64,000 nt of DNA from Microcoleus sp. FACHB-68 (GTDB lineage: Bacteria > Cyanobacteriota > Cyanobacteriia > Cyanobacteriales > Oscillatoriaceae): assembly GCF_014695715.1 (NCBI RefSeq), contig NZ_JACJOT010000016.1, positions 164,872 to 228,871 of the forward strand. The letters run 5' to 3'. The stretch's first letter is position 1. Each line of letters begins with the position of its first letter. The translations under genes and the position numbers were made by a program. The notes under the pieces are model-generated. The model was given only the letters and a program-made list of their open reading frames with translations. It was not told the DNA's origin and did no database searches. This document shows, one piece after another, positions 17,179-27,421 of the stretch.

Positions 17179-18210
17179 ATGAGTACACAACAATTTACAA
17201 ATCAAAATAATACGAGTGCCGGCAACTCTGGTGCGGTACGCGTGGGGGTGTTGGGTTTTGGCGGATTGGGCCAAGCCGCAGCTAGGGTTCTTGCGCCTAA
17301 GCACGAGATGCGCTGCGTGGCAGCCGCCGATCAAAAAGGCTACGCTTGCAACGCGGAAGGGTTAAATCCCGATGCCTGCATCAAGGTTTACCAGTCTCAA
17401 GGTTCTTTGGGCTATCTGGAGCCGGCAGGCCGTCTCAGCAACAACAGTATTGCGGACTTAATAGAAAACGCCTCAGTTGAGGGCTACTTTCTAGCACTGC
17501 CGAATTTGCCCAATACCTTTATGGCTTCTGTGGCGCGGCAGTTTATTCAATCTGGATGGCGGGGGGTGCTGGTAGACGCCATGAAACGTACCAGTGCGGT
17601 TGAGCAGATGCTGGAGTTACAAGACGAGTTACAGCAGGCCGGTATTACCTACATGACCGGCTGTGGGGCAACGCCCGGTTTACTAACAGCCGCAGCCGCT
17701 TTAGCCGCTCAAAGCTATGCTGAAATACACAGCGTAAAAATTACCTTTGGGGTCGGCATTGCCAACTGGGAAGCCTATCGCGCCACGATCCGCGAGGATA
17801 TTGCCCATATGCCCGGTTACAATGTAGAGCGGGCGATGGCCATGACGGATGCCCAGGTGCAAGCGTTGCTCGATGAAACCGGCGGCTTACTCACCCTGGA
17901 AAATATGGAACACGCTGACGACATCATGCTGGAACTTGCCGGCATTTGTTCGCGCGATCAAGTCACGGTGGGAGGCGTTGTCGATACACGCAACGCTAAA
18001 AAGCCCCTCAGCACAAATGTTCAAATTACAGGTCGCACGTTTGAAGGGAAAATTTCCACTCACACCTTCACCCTAGGCGATGAAACCAGTATGGCCGCAA
18101 ACGTTTGTGGGCCGGCCTTTGGCTATCTCAAAGCCGGAATCATGTTACACCGGCGCGGCATTTACGGTTTATTTACAGCCGCTGAAGTCATGCCCCAATT
18201 TGTCCGGTAG
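17179..18210 (+). CDS. Saccharopine dehydrogenase-like oxidoreductase
   Basis: A 343-residue NAD(P)-dependent oxidoreductase-like protein. After a Gln/Asn-rich lead, the Rossmann fingerprint [16 protein letters not shown] occupies about residues 23-38. The rest follows the pattern of cyanobacterial proteins annotated saccharopine dehydrogenase-like: [45 protein letters not shown] and a C-terminal [34 protein letters not shown]. The substrate is not known. It is monocistronic, followed by a heptamer repeat array. Confidence 0.82.
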   Translation: MSTQQFTNQNNTSAGNSGAVRVGVLGFGGLGQAAARVLAPKHEMRCVAAADQKGYACNAEGLNPDACIKVYQSQGSLGYLEPAGRLSNNSIADLIENASVEGYFLALPNLPNTFMASVARQFIQSGWRGVLVDAMKRTSAVEQMLELQDELQQAGITYMTGCGATPGLLTAAAALAAQSYAEIHSVKITFGVGIANWEAYRATIREDIAHMPGYNVERAMAMTDAQVQALLDETGGLLTLENMEHADDIMLELAGICSRDQVTVGGVVDTRNAKKPLSTNVQITGRTFEGKISTHTFTLGDETSMAANVCGPAFGYLKAGIMLHRRGIYGLFTAAEVMPQFVR

Positions 18211-18251
18211 GCACTAGAGGCATGGGGCTAGGGGAGAAGGGGAGAAATGCA

Positions 18252-18286
18252 CCCCATGCCCCATGCCCCATGCCCCATGCCCCATT
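18252..18286. repeat. CCCCATG heptamer tandem array (STRR)
   Basis: Five consecutive 7-base units, the first four perfect CCCCATG and the fifth ending in T, in the gap between convergent genes. The same heptamer occurs at the window start. Confidence 0.85.
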
Positions 18287-18291
18287 TCCCT

Positions 18292-18885
18292 TCATGCCTG
18301 TGAGTTGCCGGTGGAAAAAGATTCTTCTTCCTCTTCCTCCTCCTCTACATCGGCATCTAAAGTTTGGATGACAAAGGGTAAAGAAGCGCCGTTTAAGCCG
18401 CGTTTAATTCGTTCTGGTGTTTGTTCAAATAAAACAAACAAGGGGTAAATATTTTCCGCCTCTTCGCTGATAATATAGCGGTAGCGGTGAGGCATCAGCC
18501 ACTCGTAACCTTTATCGAGCCAGACTTGTGTCTGACGCCAGCGCCGCAGCAGGCTGGAAAAGTCTTCTTCGGGACGATGAATGAAGATAAAAATCTCGAT
18601 GCCGGTTTTCACTTTCCATTCGGGATCGCACATCAAAATCGCCACATCACAAGGAAGACAAACAGCTTCCCCCGCAGCTACACTAATGCCACTGTGTCCG
18701 GGTTGAGAAACCGCATCTCGAACACGGACAATCGGCAAAGGAATTGCAATCAAACTGTCTTCAGGCCGGCGCATACTTGGCACCATTTCCAAATAAGGCC
18801 GATATTGCTTGAGTAAGGTGATTAGAGAATAAGCATCACTGTACTTTGCCAGTAATGCTTCGTAATGAGATGATTTAATACGCAT
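18292..18885 (-). CDS. Conserved cyanobacterial protein of unknown function
   Basis: A 197-residue soluble protein (MRIKSSHYEALLAKYSDAYSLITLLKQYRPYLEMVPSMRRPEDSLIAIPLPIVRVRDAV...). It ends in a run of Glu (DVEEEEEEEES) from a slippage-prone TCC/TTC tract at 18326-18346. I chose the ATG at 18885: the 19 codons upstream are read from an AT-rich heptamer repeat (AAAATCC units) and are unlikely to be translated. No signal peptide or transmembrane segment. It lies downstream of pilC in the same direction (70 bases apart), which may put it in the pilus operon, but I do not recognise the family. Confidence 0.65.
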   Translation of the reverse strand: MRIKSSHYEALLAKYSDAYSLITLLKQYRPYLEMVPSMRRPEDSLIAIPLPIVRVRDAVSQPGHSGISVAAGEAVCLPCDVAILMCDPEWKVKTGIEIFIFIHRPEEDFSSLLRRWRQTQVWLDKGYEWLMPHRYRYIISEEAENIYPLFVLFEQTPERIKRGLNGASLPFVIQTLDADVEEEEEEEESFSTGNSQA

Positions 18886-18932
18886 GATTGTTTTAGATTT
18901 TACAGTTTGAATTTTAGATTTTAGAAGTGATT

Positions 18933-18952
18933 CAAAATCCAAAATCCAAAAC
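18933..18952. repeat. AAAATCC heptamer repeat
   Basis: Nearly three units of a 7-base repeat (AAAATCC) between pilC and the next gene, with a related ATTTTAG stretch alongside. A second STRR-type sequence distinct from CCCCATG. Confidence 0.6.
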
Positions 18953-18955
18953 TTT

Positions 18956-20101
18956 TTAGCCTAATTTGTCAAACACTGCGAACATCGGCAAATACATGGA
19001 TAGCAGAATTGCACCCACCAATGCCGCGATGCCTACCATCATAATTGGCTCCAGGGTACTGGTAAGACCTTTAACGGCTTGCTCAACTTCATCTTCATAG
19101 AAGTCAGCCACCTTCATCAACATTTTGTCGATTTCGCCGGTTTCTTCCCCAATGCTCATCATGTGAATAGCCATCGCAGGAAACACATCCGCTTCTTTTA
19201 ATGCAAGGCTAATCATGCCACCTTGTTGGATTTCTTGCCTTGCGGCTTCCACTGCATTTGAAATGACTTGATTCCCTGCCGTTTCTTTAACAATTTCTAG
19301 GGAAGTCAGCATCGGCACCCCAGAGCGGGTCAGCATCCCGAACGTGCGGCAGAAACGAGCCACAGCCGTTTTTTTGATCAAATCTCCAAACAAAGGCAAC
19401 TTCAGCATGATGCCGTCAATTTGCAGCTTACCGAACGGCGTTTTGTAGTACATCTTGTAGGCCGTTGTGATCGCAAAGATCGTAGCGATGAGTGAGCCTA
19501 ATTTTATGGGAGTTCGGAAAAATTCGCTGCACGCCAGCATAAATACGGTCAAGGCCGGCAATGGTGTCCCAAGTTCTACGAAAATCTTAGCAAAGGTGGG
19601 CAACAGAAATGTCGTCATCCCGAAAAACACAAGGATAGCAATCGTTCCCACGGCCTTTGGATAAGCGCTTGCCGATTTGATGTGGTTCTGCAATCGAGCG
19701 GAATCTTCTAGCAGCTTGGCAACCCGGTTCAGCACTTCATCAAGAACACCACCGAGTTCTCCTGCCTGTACCATCGCAACGAAGAGATTATCAAAGCAGT
19801 AATCATGTTTCCGCATAGCCTCGGCAAGCGCCACACCCTCTTGCACATCTCCATCAATGACTGACAGCGCTTTTTTCATCTTGGCATTATCACATTGCTC
19901 GCGCAATACGCCGATCCCTTTGACCAATGGCACACCGGCATTAATCAAAACAGCCAATTGACGCGAAAAAATAGCCTTGTCCTTGACCGTGACAGAGGCC
20001 ATTGCGAAATTGAGCTTCTCTTCTAATTGCTTAAAGTCAAAGCCTTTGGCTTTAGTCGCTTTCTTTTTAAAACCCTGAGCAGCGGCAACATCACTAGGCA
20101 T
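18956..20101 (-). CDS. pilC: Type IV pilus inner-membrane platform protein PilC
   Basis: Platform protein of the type IV pilus motor, 381 residues, with two GspF/PilC repeats each containing cytoplasmic helices and transmembrane segments: VKDKAIFSRQLAVLINAGVPLVKGI...AYPKAVGTIAILVFFGMTTFLLP, then FCRTFGMLTRSGVPMLTSLEIV...and a final helix PIMMVGIAALVGAILLSMYLPMF. The N-terminus is about 30 residues shorter than many PilC proteins, but an AGGAG site lies seven bases before this ATG and the upstream frame soon meets a stop, so the short start appears genuine. It is third in pilB-pilT-pilC and needed for twitching motility and DNA uptake in cyanobacteria. Confidence 0.95.
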   Translation of the reverse strand: MPSDVAAAQGFKKKATKAKGFDFKQLEEKLNFAMASVTVKDKAIFSRQLAVLINAGVPLVKGIGVLREQCDNAKMKKALSVIDGDVQEGVALAEAMRKHDYCFDNLFVAMVQAGELGGVLDEVLNRVAKLLEDSARLQNHIKSASAYPKAVGTIAILVFFGMTTFLLPTFAKIFVELGTPLPALTVFMLACSEFFRTPIKLGSLIATIFAITTAYKMYYKTPFGKLQIDGIMLKLPLFGDLIKKTAVARFCRTFGMLTRSGVPMLTSLEIVKETAGNQVISNAVEAARQEIQQGGMISLALKEADVFPAMAIHMMSIGEETGEIDKMLMKVADFYEDEVEQAVKGLTSTLEPIMMVGIAALVGAILLSMYLPMFAVFDKLG

Positions 20102-20273
20102 GATTAAACTCCTGAAAAAGACACTAGGAAGTCAATTTGAATGGATGAAATGAGCAAAATTCCATCCATTCAAAGACCAAAAACAAAGAAATTAAATATT
20201 TGCCGGCCCGCTTTTATAACTGGCCGCTCATCGCCACTTCTTTAACAGCATTCAACCGTACTGAGGCACAGAG

Positions 20274-21380
20274 TTAATGAGCTGCTTTAGCGGGTGTCCC
20301 TGCCCCTTTGGGTGCCGGCCCAATCAAGCGTGCTAGTTCATCAGGTTTAGAAGACTTGGCCATCGCAGCTTCCCAAGTGACTTTGCCCTCTTGGAAGATT
20401 CTGGCCAAACACATTTCCATCGTCTGCATCCCGACTTTAGCGCCGGTTTGGATAGCCGAGTAAATTTGAGCGCTTTTCCCTTCTCGGATTAAGTTAGCAA
20501 TAGCCGGCGTATTGACCATGATTTCCTGGGCGGCTACCCGACCCCCACCAATTGTCGGCACAAGGTTTTGGCTGCAAATCCCCACCAAGGAAATAGACAT
20601 CTGTGCCCGAATCTGGGGTTGTTGAATGGGGGGGAATACATCCAGCAGCCGGTCAACTGTTCCCGCCGCAGAGTTCGTGTGTAGGGTTCCGAAAACTAAG
20701 TGGCCGGTTTCTGCAGCGGAAATTGCTAGACCAATCGTTTCTAAGTCCCGCATTTCTCCAACCAGAATAATATCAGGGTCTTCCCGCAATGCTGCCTTCA
20801 GGGCATTACCAAAGCTCTTGGTATCTTCACCCTTTTGGCGCTGGTGAAATAAACTCTTGATATTCGGGTAGACATATTCAATCGGGTCCTCCACCGTCAG
20901 AACGTGTTCTGCACGGGTTCGATTGATTAAATCCAAGATTGCAGCTAAGGTTGTCGTCTTCCCGGAACCTGTCTGGCCGGTTACCAGCACCATTCCTCTG
21001 GGCCTTTCAGCCATTTCCCGCATAATTTCTGGCACCCCCAACTTCTCAAAGTTGGGAATTTTAGAAGACAGTGCCCGCAAACAAGCGGCCCAGCAACCGC
21101 GTTCTCGGTAGACATTAACCCGGAACCGGCACAAACCCTTGACCCCATAGGCGCAATCTAATTCCCAGTTCTGCTCCAAATCTTTACGTTGATTGTTATT
21201 GAGCATACTGAAGATTAGCTTTTGACATTCCTGAGAATCCAGACTTTCTCCAAATTGCGGTTGGGGGCCTAGTTTGCCGCTGACGCGGAAGTAGATGGGT
21301 GCACCGGCTTGGATGTGCATATCTGAGCCGCCTTGTTCTACAAGGGACTCCATCACGTCTTCAATCATGTACTCTGCCAT
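20274..21380 (-). CDS. pilT: Twitching-motility retraction ATPase PilT
   Basis: Hexameric ATPase that powers pilus retraction, 368 residues. N-terminal PAS-like domain (MIEDVMESLVEQGGSDMHIQAG), Walker A GQTGSGKT at residues 135-142, Asp box TVEDPIEY, Walker B DPDIILVGEMRD, His box GHLVFGTLHTNSA and the PilT-specific NTPAIANLIREGKSAQI near the C-terminus, needed for retraction. It is the middle gene of pilB-pilT-pilC. The spacer before it carries a long hairpin (21470-21518). Confidence 0.97.
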   Translation of the reverse strand: MAEYMIEDVMESLVEQGGSDMHIQAGAPIYFRVSGKLGPQPQFGESLDSQECQKLIFSMLNNNQRKDLEQNWELDCAYGVKGLCRFRVNVYRERGCWAACLRALSSKIPNFEKLGVPEIMREMAERPRGMVLVTGQTGSGKTTTLAAILDLINRTRAEHVLTVEDPIEYVYPNIKSLFHQRQKGEDTKSFGNALKAALREDPDIILVGEMRDLETIGLAISAAETGHLVFGTLHTNSAAGTVDRLLDVFPPIQQPQIRAQMSISLVGICSQNLVPTIGGGRVAAQEIMVNTPAIANLIREGKSAQIYSAIQTGAKVGMQTMEMCLARIFQEGKVTWEAAMAKSSKPDELARLIGPAPKGAGTPAKAAH

Positions 21381-21469
21381 AGATGCGTCTCCAAATTGTG
21401 TTCAGTTGTTGTTGGTAAATTTGGCGAAGGTTCAGTGACATTAAACCTTTTCGTTCTTTAGAGAAAGTC

Positions 21470-21518
21470 GGAAACTAGGGAATCAGTAGGGCAAATCTAA
21501 CCCCTCATCCCTAGTTCC
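21470..21518. promoter_or_regulatory. Hairpin in the pilB-pilT spacer
   Basis: Imperfect inverted repeat: GGAAACTAGGGAAT...AGTAGGG (21470-21491) pairs with CCCCTCATCCCTAGTTCC (21501-21518). It lies just after the pilB stop in the transcribed direction. It could attenuate or process the message between motor genes; it also contains the CTAGGG word of another STRR family. Confidence 0.5.
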
Positions 21519-21527
21519 GCTCAATCC

Positions 21528-23540
21528 TTAGTCTTGAAATCGCGGGGTCATGCAGTAGGGGCAATCCAGCATTTCTGGCTGTAATTCAGCAATGCAGGTT
21601 TTACAGGTGAGTCCCTGTTTGCGTTTGGCTTTCAGTTCTGCTTCTAGGCCGGTGTCCGTGAATGTTACCCGCTCCACCTCTTCAAAGGTTGTATGGCCCT
21701 CGCGCACGAGCTGTAAGCTGTAAGCTAGCAAAGTCTTCATTCCCTCTTCTATTGCCGCTTCTTTGATTCGCTCAGTTGGAGCGCCTTGAGAGATTAAACC
21801 GGCTAGCCGTTCAGTTGTCTTCAGGAACTCATAAACACCCACCCGTCCCTTGTAACCAACGCCGGCGCATTTGGGGCACAGTTCTCCGCGATCGCTTGCG
21901 GCTTTCCGTTCTGCCGGCGCGATGGTATTGGCTTTAAAGAAGGTAACGTTGACTTCCTGAGAAGCCGATAAAGCATACCGACCCAGTTCTTCTGGGGTCG
22001 GTTTATATTCAAGCCGGCACTGGCTGCAAACCCGTCGCATCAAACGTTGGGCCAGCACACCTAGCAAGGCACCGGACACCATGAATGGCTCAACGCCCAT
22101 TTCGTCTAAACGCGCAATTGCCCCAGCCGCGTCGTTAGTGTGCAGCGTTGTCAGCACTAAGTGGCCGGTTAACGCCGCTTCAATGGCCGTTTTAGCCGTT
22201 TCTTTGTCCCGCGTTTCCCCCACCAGAATCACGTCGGGGTCTTGCCGTAAAAACGCCCGCAGGATATTAGAAAAGTCCAGACCCTTGGCTCGAATGACCT
22301 GCACCTGGGTGATTCCAGGCAAGGCATATTCAATCGGATCTTCTGCGGTACTGATATTAATCCCCGGATCGTTCCGTTCTGAGAGGACTGAGTACAGAGA
22401 AGTTGATTTACCAGAGCCGGTTGGCCCTGTCACCAAAATCAGCCCGAAAGGCCGAGCAGCCACTTCTCTAACTTGAGCAAGCGTTTCTGGATCGCTGATT
22501 AATTTATCCAAACCCAGCTGGGTGGACGAGTTATCCAAGATCCGCAACACGATCTTTTCGCCATACCGGCTGGGCAAACAATTCACCCGAAAGTCCACTG
22601 TGCGTCCCTGAAACACCCGGCGGATACGGCCATCCTGAGCCACCCGTCTTTCGGCGATATCCATTTGGGCGATGATTTTGAAACGAGAGGTAATCGCAGG
22701 AATCACCTTTTTTGGTAAGCGCGGAAACGGCTCATGCAGCACCCCATCCTTCCGCATCCGAACCTGAAGATACTCTTCTTGGGGTTCAACGTGGATGTCA
22801 GACGCCCCATCGGTGAGTGCCTTGGCCAAAATTTTATTAACGATGGCAATCACCGGCCCGGATTCTGCGTCTCCTAAAGCCGCGTCGAGGTTCATATCCT
22901 CGTCAACGGCTGCATCTTCTATCTCTCCATCGCCCTCGAAGGCATCTGGTTGGAAGTTCAGATCGAGCACTTGGGCTTTTGCTTGCTGAGCCGCTTGCTG
23001 CTTCATCTGCTCATCTAAATACTGAGAGATGAGCTGCTCGTAGTCTTCTGCGGTAATTACCCTTTTTTGCAGCCCCAATCTTTGGGGTTGCAGAATTCGG
23101 TTGAGATCGTCCAGAGCGTTTAAATTGTCTGGATCGACCATTGCCACCAAGACTGAGGGTGGCTCAGTTTCATGTTGTTGTAGTGGGATTAACCGATGGC
23201 GACGGCAGGTGTCTTTGGAAATCAGGGTTTCAATCAGGGAACCGATTTGTTCGCTGGCTATCTGAGTAAGTTCTGGATCGAACGCTTCAACGCCGTAGAG
23301 AATTTTGAGTTCAAATAGCTGTAGTTTTTTATACTGGCGCAGTAATTCTGGCGGCAGTTGCTTGCCGGTGATTGCTTCGAGTGCCGAGATTAGGGGCTTA
23401 CCCTCTTCGCGGCTCTGCTTCATGGCTTGCTGCAACTGTGCTGTGTCTGCGAAGCCGGCCTGAATCAGTTTATTCCCGAAGGGAGAAAAATTACTCTGGA
23501 CAGTAATGAGCGCACGCCGCTGCGATGAAGTGTTAGTCAT
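21528..23540 (-). CDS. pilB: Type IV pilus extension ATPase PilB
   Basis: Pilus-assembly ATPase of 670 residues. It has an N-terminal GspE/MshEN domain (LIQAGFADTAQLQQAMKQSREEGKPLISALEAIT), a variable acidic linker, and the core ATPase with LVTGPTGSGKSTSLYSVL (Walker A), AEDPIEY (Asp box), DPDVILVGETRDKETA (Walker B) and GHLVLTTLHTNDA (His box). A zinc-binding CSQC...CPKC pair follows, and a second Cys pair (CKTC...CPYC) sits at the extreme C-terminus. I chose the ATG at 23540 (MTNTSSQRRALI), matching cyanobacterial PilB N-termini, over an in-frame TTG 16 codons upstream. It starts the pilB-pilT-pilC operon, divergent from grpE. Confidence 0.96.
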   Translation of the reverse strand: MTNTSSQRRALITVQSNFSPFGNKLIQAGFADTAQLQQAMKQSREEGKPLISALEAITGKQLPPELLRQYKKLQLFELKILYGVEAFDPELTQIASEQIGSLIETLISKDTCRRHRLIPLQQHETEPPSVLVAMVDPDNLNALDDLNRILQPQRLGLQKRVITAEDYEQLISQYLDEQMKQQAAQQAKAQVLDLNFQPDAFEGDGEIEDAAVDEDMNLDAALGDAESGPVIAIVNKILAKALTDGASDIHVEPQEEYLQVRMRKDGVLHEPFPRLPKKVIPAITSRFKIIAQMDIAERRVAQDGRIRRVFQGRTVDFRVNCLPSRYGEKIVLRILDNSSTQLGLDKLISDPETLAQVREVAARPFGLILVTGPTGSGKSTSLYSVLSERNDPGINISTAEDPIEYALPGITQVQVIRAKGLDFSNILRAFLRQDPDVILVGETRDKETAKTAIEAALTGHLVLTTLHTNDAAGAIARLDEMGVEPFMVSGALLGVLAQRLMRRVCSQCRLEYKPTPEELGRYALSASQEVNVTFFKANTIAPAERKAASDRGELCPKCAGVGYKGRVGVYEFLKTTERLAGLISQGAPTERIKEAAIEEGMKTLLAYSLQLVREGHTTFEEVERVTFTDTGLEAELKAKRKQGLTCKTCIAELQPEMLDCPYCMTPRFQD

Positions 23541-24500
23541 GGCTGATGAATCAGAACTCCTTTCCCTTGGATTTGCAAAAGTCTGCAAGCAGAATTTATA
23601 AAGATGACACCCGCTTTGTCTGAATCTATGTCAGCCGACCGCAACACTTTTGTTGAAGTTTTCATTTTCAACGTCCGAGGCAAGCGGGGCACCCTTACGG
23701 GAAAATACCTGGCGCTTAATGCTTCCCCTTGGGGTTATGCGGGTCAAGGCTACCGATTTTGTGCGGCGAAAGGCTTCTCGTCAAGGTCATCTCTTGTTTG
23801 GGAAGCCGATCAGTTGAACCGGCGGGCCATGAGCCTGATGGGCTGGGTCGTTGCTGGTGTATAGAAGATGCACTTATTGTTCCCAAATAATAGCTGTTAT
23901 TAACCGATTGGGCGGATTGGCTGTAATATATTTTTGGTTTAGATATCACGACTGTACTGGATACCTGAAGCTCACCGACTCGTTAATTGAGGGCAGTGAA
24001 AACAGCACTGGCACCAGCATAATTACTAGGGTTGCCTGTCAGTTCGTCGGGCAAGTTGTTAATTGAGGCAGCAAACGCTGCAATGTCTAAGTTCACTCGC
24101 AATTTTAACGTCGAGTCGGCTCGTCACCAGTCTTGATACAGAAGGTTAGGGAGAATGAGTGACCTCAACCTTAGTGTAACCGCGTTAAACACCTTTGAGT
24201 AGAGCGCCCGTCTTTGGGTAGGGTAAAGAGCGGCTTCTGTACTTAAGGTTTTGACCGAAAGCGTTTTTGAAACCGGCTGTTGACTTCATGGAACACCGAT
24301 GGCATGGCTTAACCTCTCTGTCAGGTTTTGCCATTGCCAGTAGGAGAATGTCAAAATGTTGAAGGACACATCGCGTAAAAATGCCTGGAACCAGATAAGC
24401 TTAACCTTTGGCTACAGTGAGTCAATAAGGAGATTTTGCTTATATATAGGCATAAAGTCTGTAGCTAAGTTGGCAATTTTTTGAGTGGGGTTAGTGGACA
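23541..24500. other. Long unexplained region upstream of grpE
   Basis: A 960-base gap between divergent pilB and grpE, far longer than usual here. An 86-codon frame at 23604-23864 has no recognisable motif or ribosome binding site. From about 24130 the sequence is less AT-rich and shows local pairing, for example AAGGTT/AACCTT (about 24146-24176) and GAGCGCCCGTC/GAGCGGC neighbours near 24202-24235. A long structured leader of the heat-shock operon or an unlisted small RNA would both fit. I do not recognise tmRNA, RNase P, SRP or 6S RNA in it. Confidence 0.45.
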
Positions 24501-25265
24501 ATGATGGACGAAGAAAAGCAGCTAGAGAACACCCAAAGCCCAACAAATGACATTGTAGAGGGTTCAGAGTCAATGGCCGGCGAAACAACCGCAGCTCAAG
24601 GAAGTGCAAATTCCTCTCAGGAAGATGCCTCTGGGTCGCCAGACCTGGAAGTGTACGCACAAGCCTATGCAGAAACGGATGGGCCTGCTGATGATTCGAC
24701 AGGCCAAGAAGATGAGGCATCAGGGGGTATAGATCCCGCCTTCCTGCAAAGCTTGTTGCAAGAAAATGAGTCGCTGAAATCCCAGCAGGAAGAATTGAGA
24801 AGTGTTTACGCACGGCTTGCAGCAGATTTTGACAATTTTCGCAAGCGCACTCAGAAAGAAAAAGAAGACTTAGAGGTTCAAATCAAGTGTTCCACACTCA
24901 AGGAACTGCTGCCGGTTGTAGATAATTTCGAGCGGGCGCGTTCGCAAATTAAGCCGCAAACCGACTCGGAAATGAATATACACAAAAGCTACCAAAGCGT
25001 ATACAAGCAGATGGTAGACTGCTTAAAACGGACTGGGGTGGCCCCCATGCGTCCGGAAGGCCAAGAATTTGACCCCAATCTCCATGAAGCAGTGATGCGC
25101 GAGTCAACCGACCAGTTTCCAGAAGGAACAGTGATGGAAGAGTTGATGCGTGGGTATCTCCTAGGTGAGCGCGTCTTGCGTCATGCTATGGTCAAGGTGG
25201 CCGCCGCTCCAGAGCCAGGAGCGCAGTCTGAAGAAACCAGGCCGGAGGAATCGACAGAAAGCTGA
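24501..25265 (+). CDS. grpE: Nucleotide exchange factor GrpE
   Basis: Co-chaperone that releases ADP from DnaK, 254 residues. It has a long acidic, low-complexity N-terminus (about 1-95, rich in Glu, Asp, Ser, Gly), then the coiled coil ([39 protein letters not shown]) and the C-terminal beta domain ([14 protein letters not shown]...[15 protein letters not shown]...[24 protein letters not shown]). The acidic extension is longer than in E. coli GrpE, as in other cyanobacteria. It is the first gene of grpE-dnaK-dnaJ. A second ATG one codon later is an equivalent start. Confidence 0.96.
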   Translation: MMDEEKQLENTQSPTNDIVEGSESMAGETTAAQGSANSSQEDASGSPDLEVYAQAYAETDGPADDSTGQEDEASGGIDPAFLQSLLQENESLKSQQEELRSVYARLAADFDNFRKRTQKEKEDLEVQIKCSTLKELLPVVDNFERARSQIKPQTDSEMNIHKSYQSVYKQMVDCLKRTGVAPMRPEGQEFDPNLHEAVMRESTDQFPEGTVMEELMRGYLLGERVLRHAMVKVAAAPEPGAQSEETRPEESTES

Positions 25266-25390
25266 CGGAGGCTACTCTGAGAGGCTGCAAATTTGTAAAG
25301 ATTTAGCCTCAAGGTGATGGGATTTCTGCAAAATTGCGGAATACTGCCAAAAAACGGATTTCACCGACACTCACATTTTGTCCAAATTCT

Positions 25391-27256
25391 ATGGGAAAAG
25401 TCATTGGTATTGACTTAGGCACAACCAACAGTTGTGTCGCTGTTTTAGAGGGTGGCCAACCTATCGTTATTTCCAACTCGGAGGGGGGACGCACAACTCC
25501 GAGTATGGTGGGGTTTGGCAAGGGTGATGAGCGCCTAGTCGGTCAACTGGCGAAGCGGCAGGCGGTGACTAATGCTGAAAATACAGTATTCAGCATCAAA
25601 CGATTTATTGGCCGGCGCTGGGAAGACACGGAAGAAGAACGGTCGCGGGTTCCCTACAATTGCGTCAAGGGCAGGGACGAAACGGTTGATGTCCAAATTC
25701 GCAAGCGCAACTACACCCCTCAGGAAATTTCGGCAATGATCCTGCAAAAACTAAAGCAGGATGCGGAAACTTATCTGGGCGAACCTGTGCATCAAGCAGT
25801 AATCACAGTGCCGGCCTACTTTACAGACGCCCAACGGCAAGCTACTAAAGACGCCGGCACGATTGCCGGTTTAGAAGTGCTGCGGATCATCAATGAACCG
25901 ACAGCAGCCGCTTTATCTTACGGGTTGGACAAGCAAGACCAAGAGCAGACCGTCTTAGTGTTTGACTTGGGCGGTGGCACCTTTGATGTATCCGTCTTGC
26001 AGCTAGGCGATGGGGTGTTTGAAGTGAAAGCCACCGCCGGCAACAACCACCTAGGGGGCGATGACTTTGATACCTGTCTGTCTCGCTGGATTGTTGAGCA
26101 ATTTGAAGCCCAAGAAGGCACGGACATTTCGGCAGACAAAATGGCCCTTCAGCGCATCCGGGAAGCAGCGGAAAAGGCCAAGATAGAATTGTCCAATATG
26201 GCCACCACCACCATAAACCTGCCGTTCATTACAGCAGATGAAACCGGCCCAAAACATCTGGAAATGGAGCTGAGCCGCTCCCAGTTTGAAGAGCTGGTAA
26301 AACATTTGGTAGATAGTACAATCGAGCCGGTGAGTCAGGCACTTAAAGACTGCGCCCTATCACCGGACGACATCGACCGGATTATTTTGGTGGGGGGTTC
26401 TACTCGCATACCGGCAGTGCAAACAGCCATCAGCAAATATTTTGGTGGCAAAACACCGGATCGCTCAGTGAACCCAGATGAAGCCGTTGCCCTTGGTGCG
26501 GCTATTCAAGGGGGCGTCTTGGGCGGGGAAGTGCAAGACTTGCTGCTGCTGGATGTAACCCCCCTCTCTTTGGGTATTGAAACCTTAGGAGAAGTTTTCA
26601 CCAAAATTATTGATCGCAATACTACAATTCCCACCAGTAAGTCCCAGATGTTCTCGACGGCAACTGATGGACAGCGCTCAGTGGAAATTCACGTCCTGCA
26701 GGGCGAACGGGCGATGGCAAAGGATAACAAAAGCCTGGGCAAGTTTTTGCTCACCGGCATTCCCCCAGCGCCGCGCGGTGTGCCTCAAATTGAAGTGTCT
26801 TATGATATCGATGCCAACGGCATTCTCGAAGTCTCTGCACAAGACAAAGGCACCGGGCGCGAGCAAAGTATTCAAATTACGAATACTGGCGGCCTGACAG
26901 AAAGCGAAGTGGAGCGGATGCGGCAAGAAGCCGAACTGTATGCCGAAGAAGACAGGCGACGCAAGCTGCTGGCTGAACTGAAAAATCAAGCCGATAGCTT
27001 ATTCTATAATTATGAAGCGACGCTCCAAGATCACGGCAACATTCTTGATGATGACCTCAAAGCCGAACTCAGCCAAAAAGCAGACGAGTTCCGGGCCATC
27101 ATCGCAGATGAGTCCATTGACTTGGATGAAATGAAGCAGCAAATTGAGGCATTTCAGCAGACCTTGTTCTCTATCGGAACTGCTGTCTATCAAGGATCTG
27201 CCAGTTCTGCCGGCGATTTCGATAGCGCGGCAGCAGCACCAAAGCCTGGAAAATAA
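25391..27256 (+). CDS. dnaK: Chaperone DnaK (grpE-linked paralogue, DnaK1-like)
   Basis: Hsp70 chaperone of 621 residues. Actin-like ATPase domain with [33 protein letters not shown] and [13 protein letters not shown]; substrate-binding domain with [20 protein letters not shown]; helical lid. The C-terminus ends PKPGK, without the EEVD-like acidic tail of canonical DnaK. Cyanobacteria carry several DnaKs; in Synechocystis the one beside grpE is called DnaK1, so I infer this is its counterpart, from context only. The ATG at 25391 gives the universal N-terminus; the 19 codons upstream in frame are not part of the protein. It lies 125 bases after grpE. Confidence 0.95.
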   Translation: MGKVIGIDLGTTNSCVAVLEGGQPIVISNSEGGRTTPSMVGFGKGDERLVGQLAKRQAVTNAENTVFSIKRFIGRRWEDTEEERSRVPYNCVKGRDETVDVQIRKRNYTPQEISAMILQKLKQDAETYLGEPVHQAVITVPAYFTDAQRQATKDAGTIAGLEVLRIINEPTAAALSYGLDKQDQEQTVLVFDLGGGTFDVSVLQLGDGVFEVKATAGNNHLGGDDFDTCLSRWIVEQFEAQEGTDISADKMALQRIREAAEKAKIELSNMATTTINLPFITADETGPKHLEMELSRSQFEELVKHLVDSTIEPVSQALKDCALSPDDIDRIILVGGSTRIPAVQTAISKYFGGKTPDRSVNPDEAVALGAAIQGGVLGGEVQDLLLLDVTPLSLGIETLGEVFTKIIDRNTTIPTSKSQMFSTATDGQRSVEIHVLQGERAMAKDNKSLGKFLLTGIPPAPRGVPQIEVSYDIDANGILEVSAQDKGTGREQSIQITNTGGLTESEVERMRQEAELYAEEDRRRKLLAELKNQADSLFYNYEATLQDHGNILDDDLKAELSQKADEFRAIIADESIDLDEMKQQIEAFQQTLFSIGTAVYQGSASSAGDFDSAAAAPKPGK

Positions 27257-27421
27257 ACCGCTCACAATCGTTAAATAGCAGCGCTGGATCGCAGTTGCTC
27301 CTATACTACAGGTAGGACGGGACTGTTGCTGTGACGGCTAATTAGCAAGCTGGAAAGCGATCCAACCCAAAGTCCTAAGATTTGCGTACTTTTTGTTTTT
27401 TATACCTACCTACAGCGCTCT

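Noticed and set aside
23604..23864. 86-codon frame between pilB and grpE
   Set aside because: No motif, weak start and composition unlike neighbouring genes; treated as part of the unexplained spacer.
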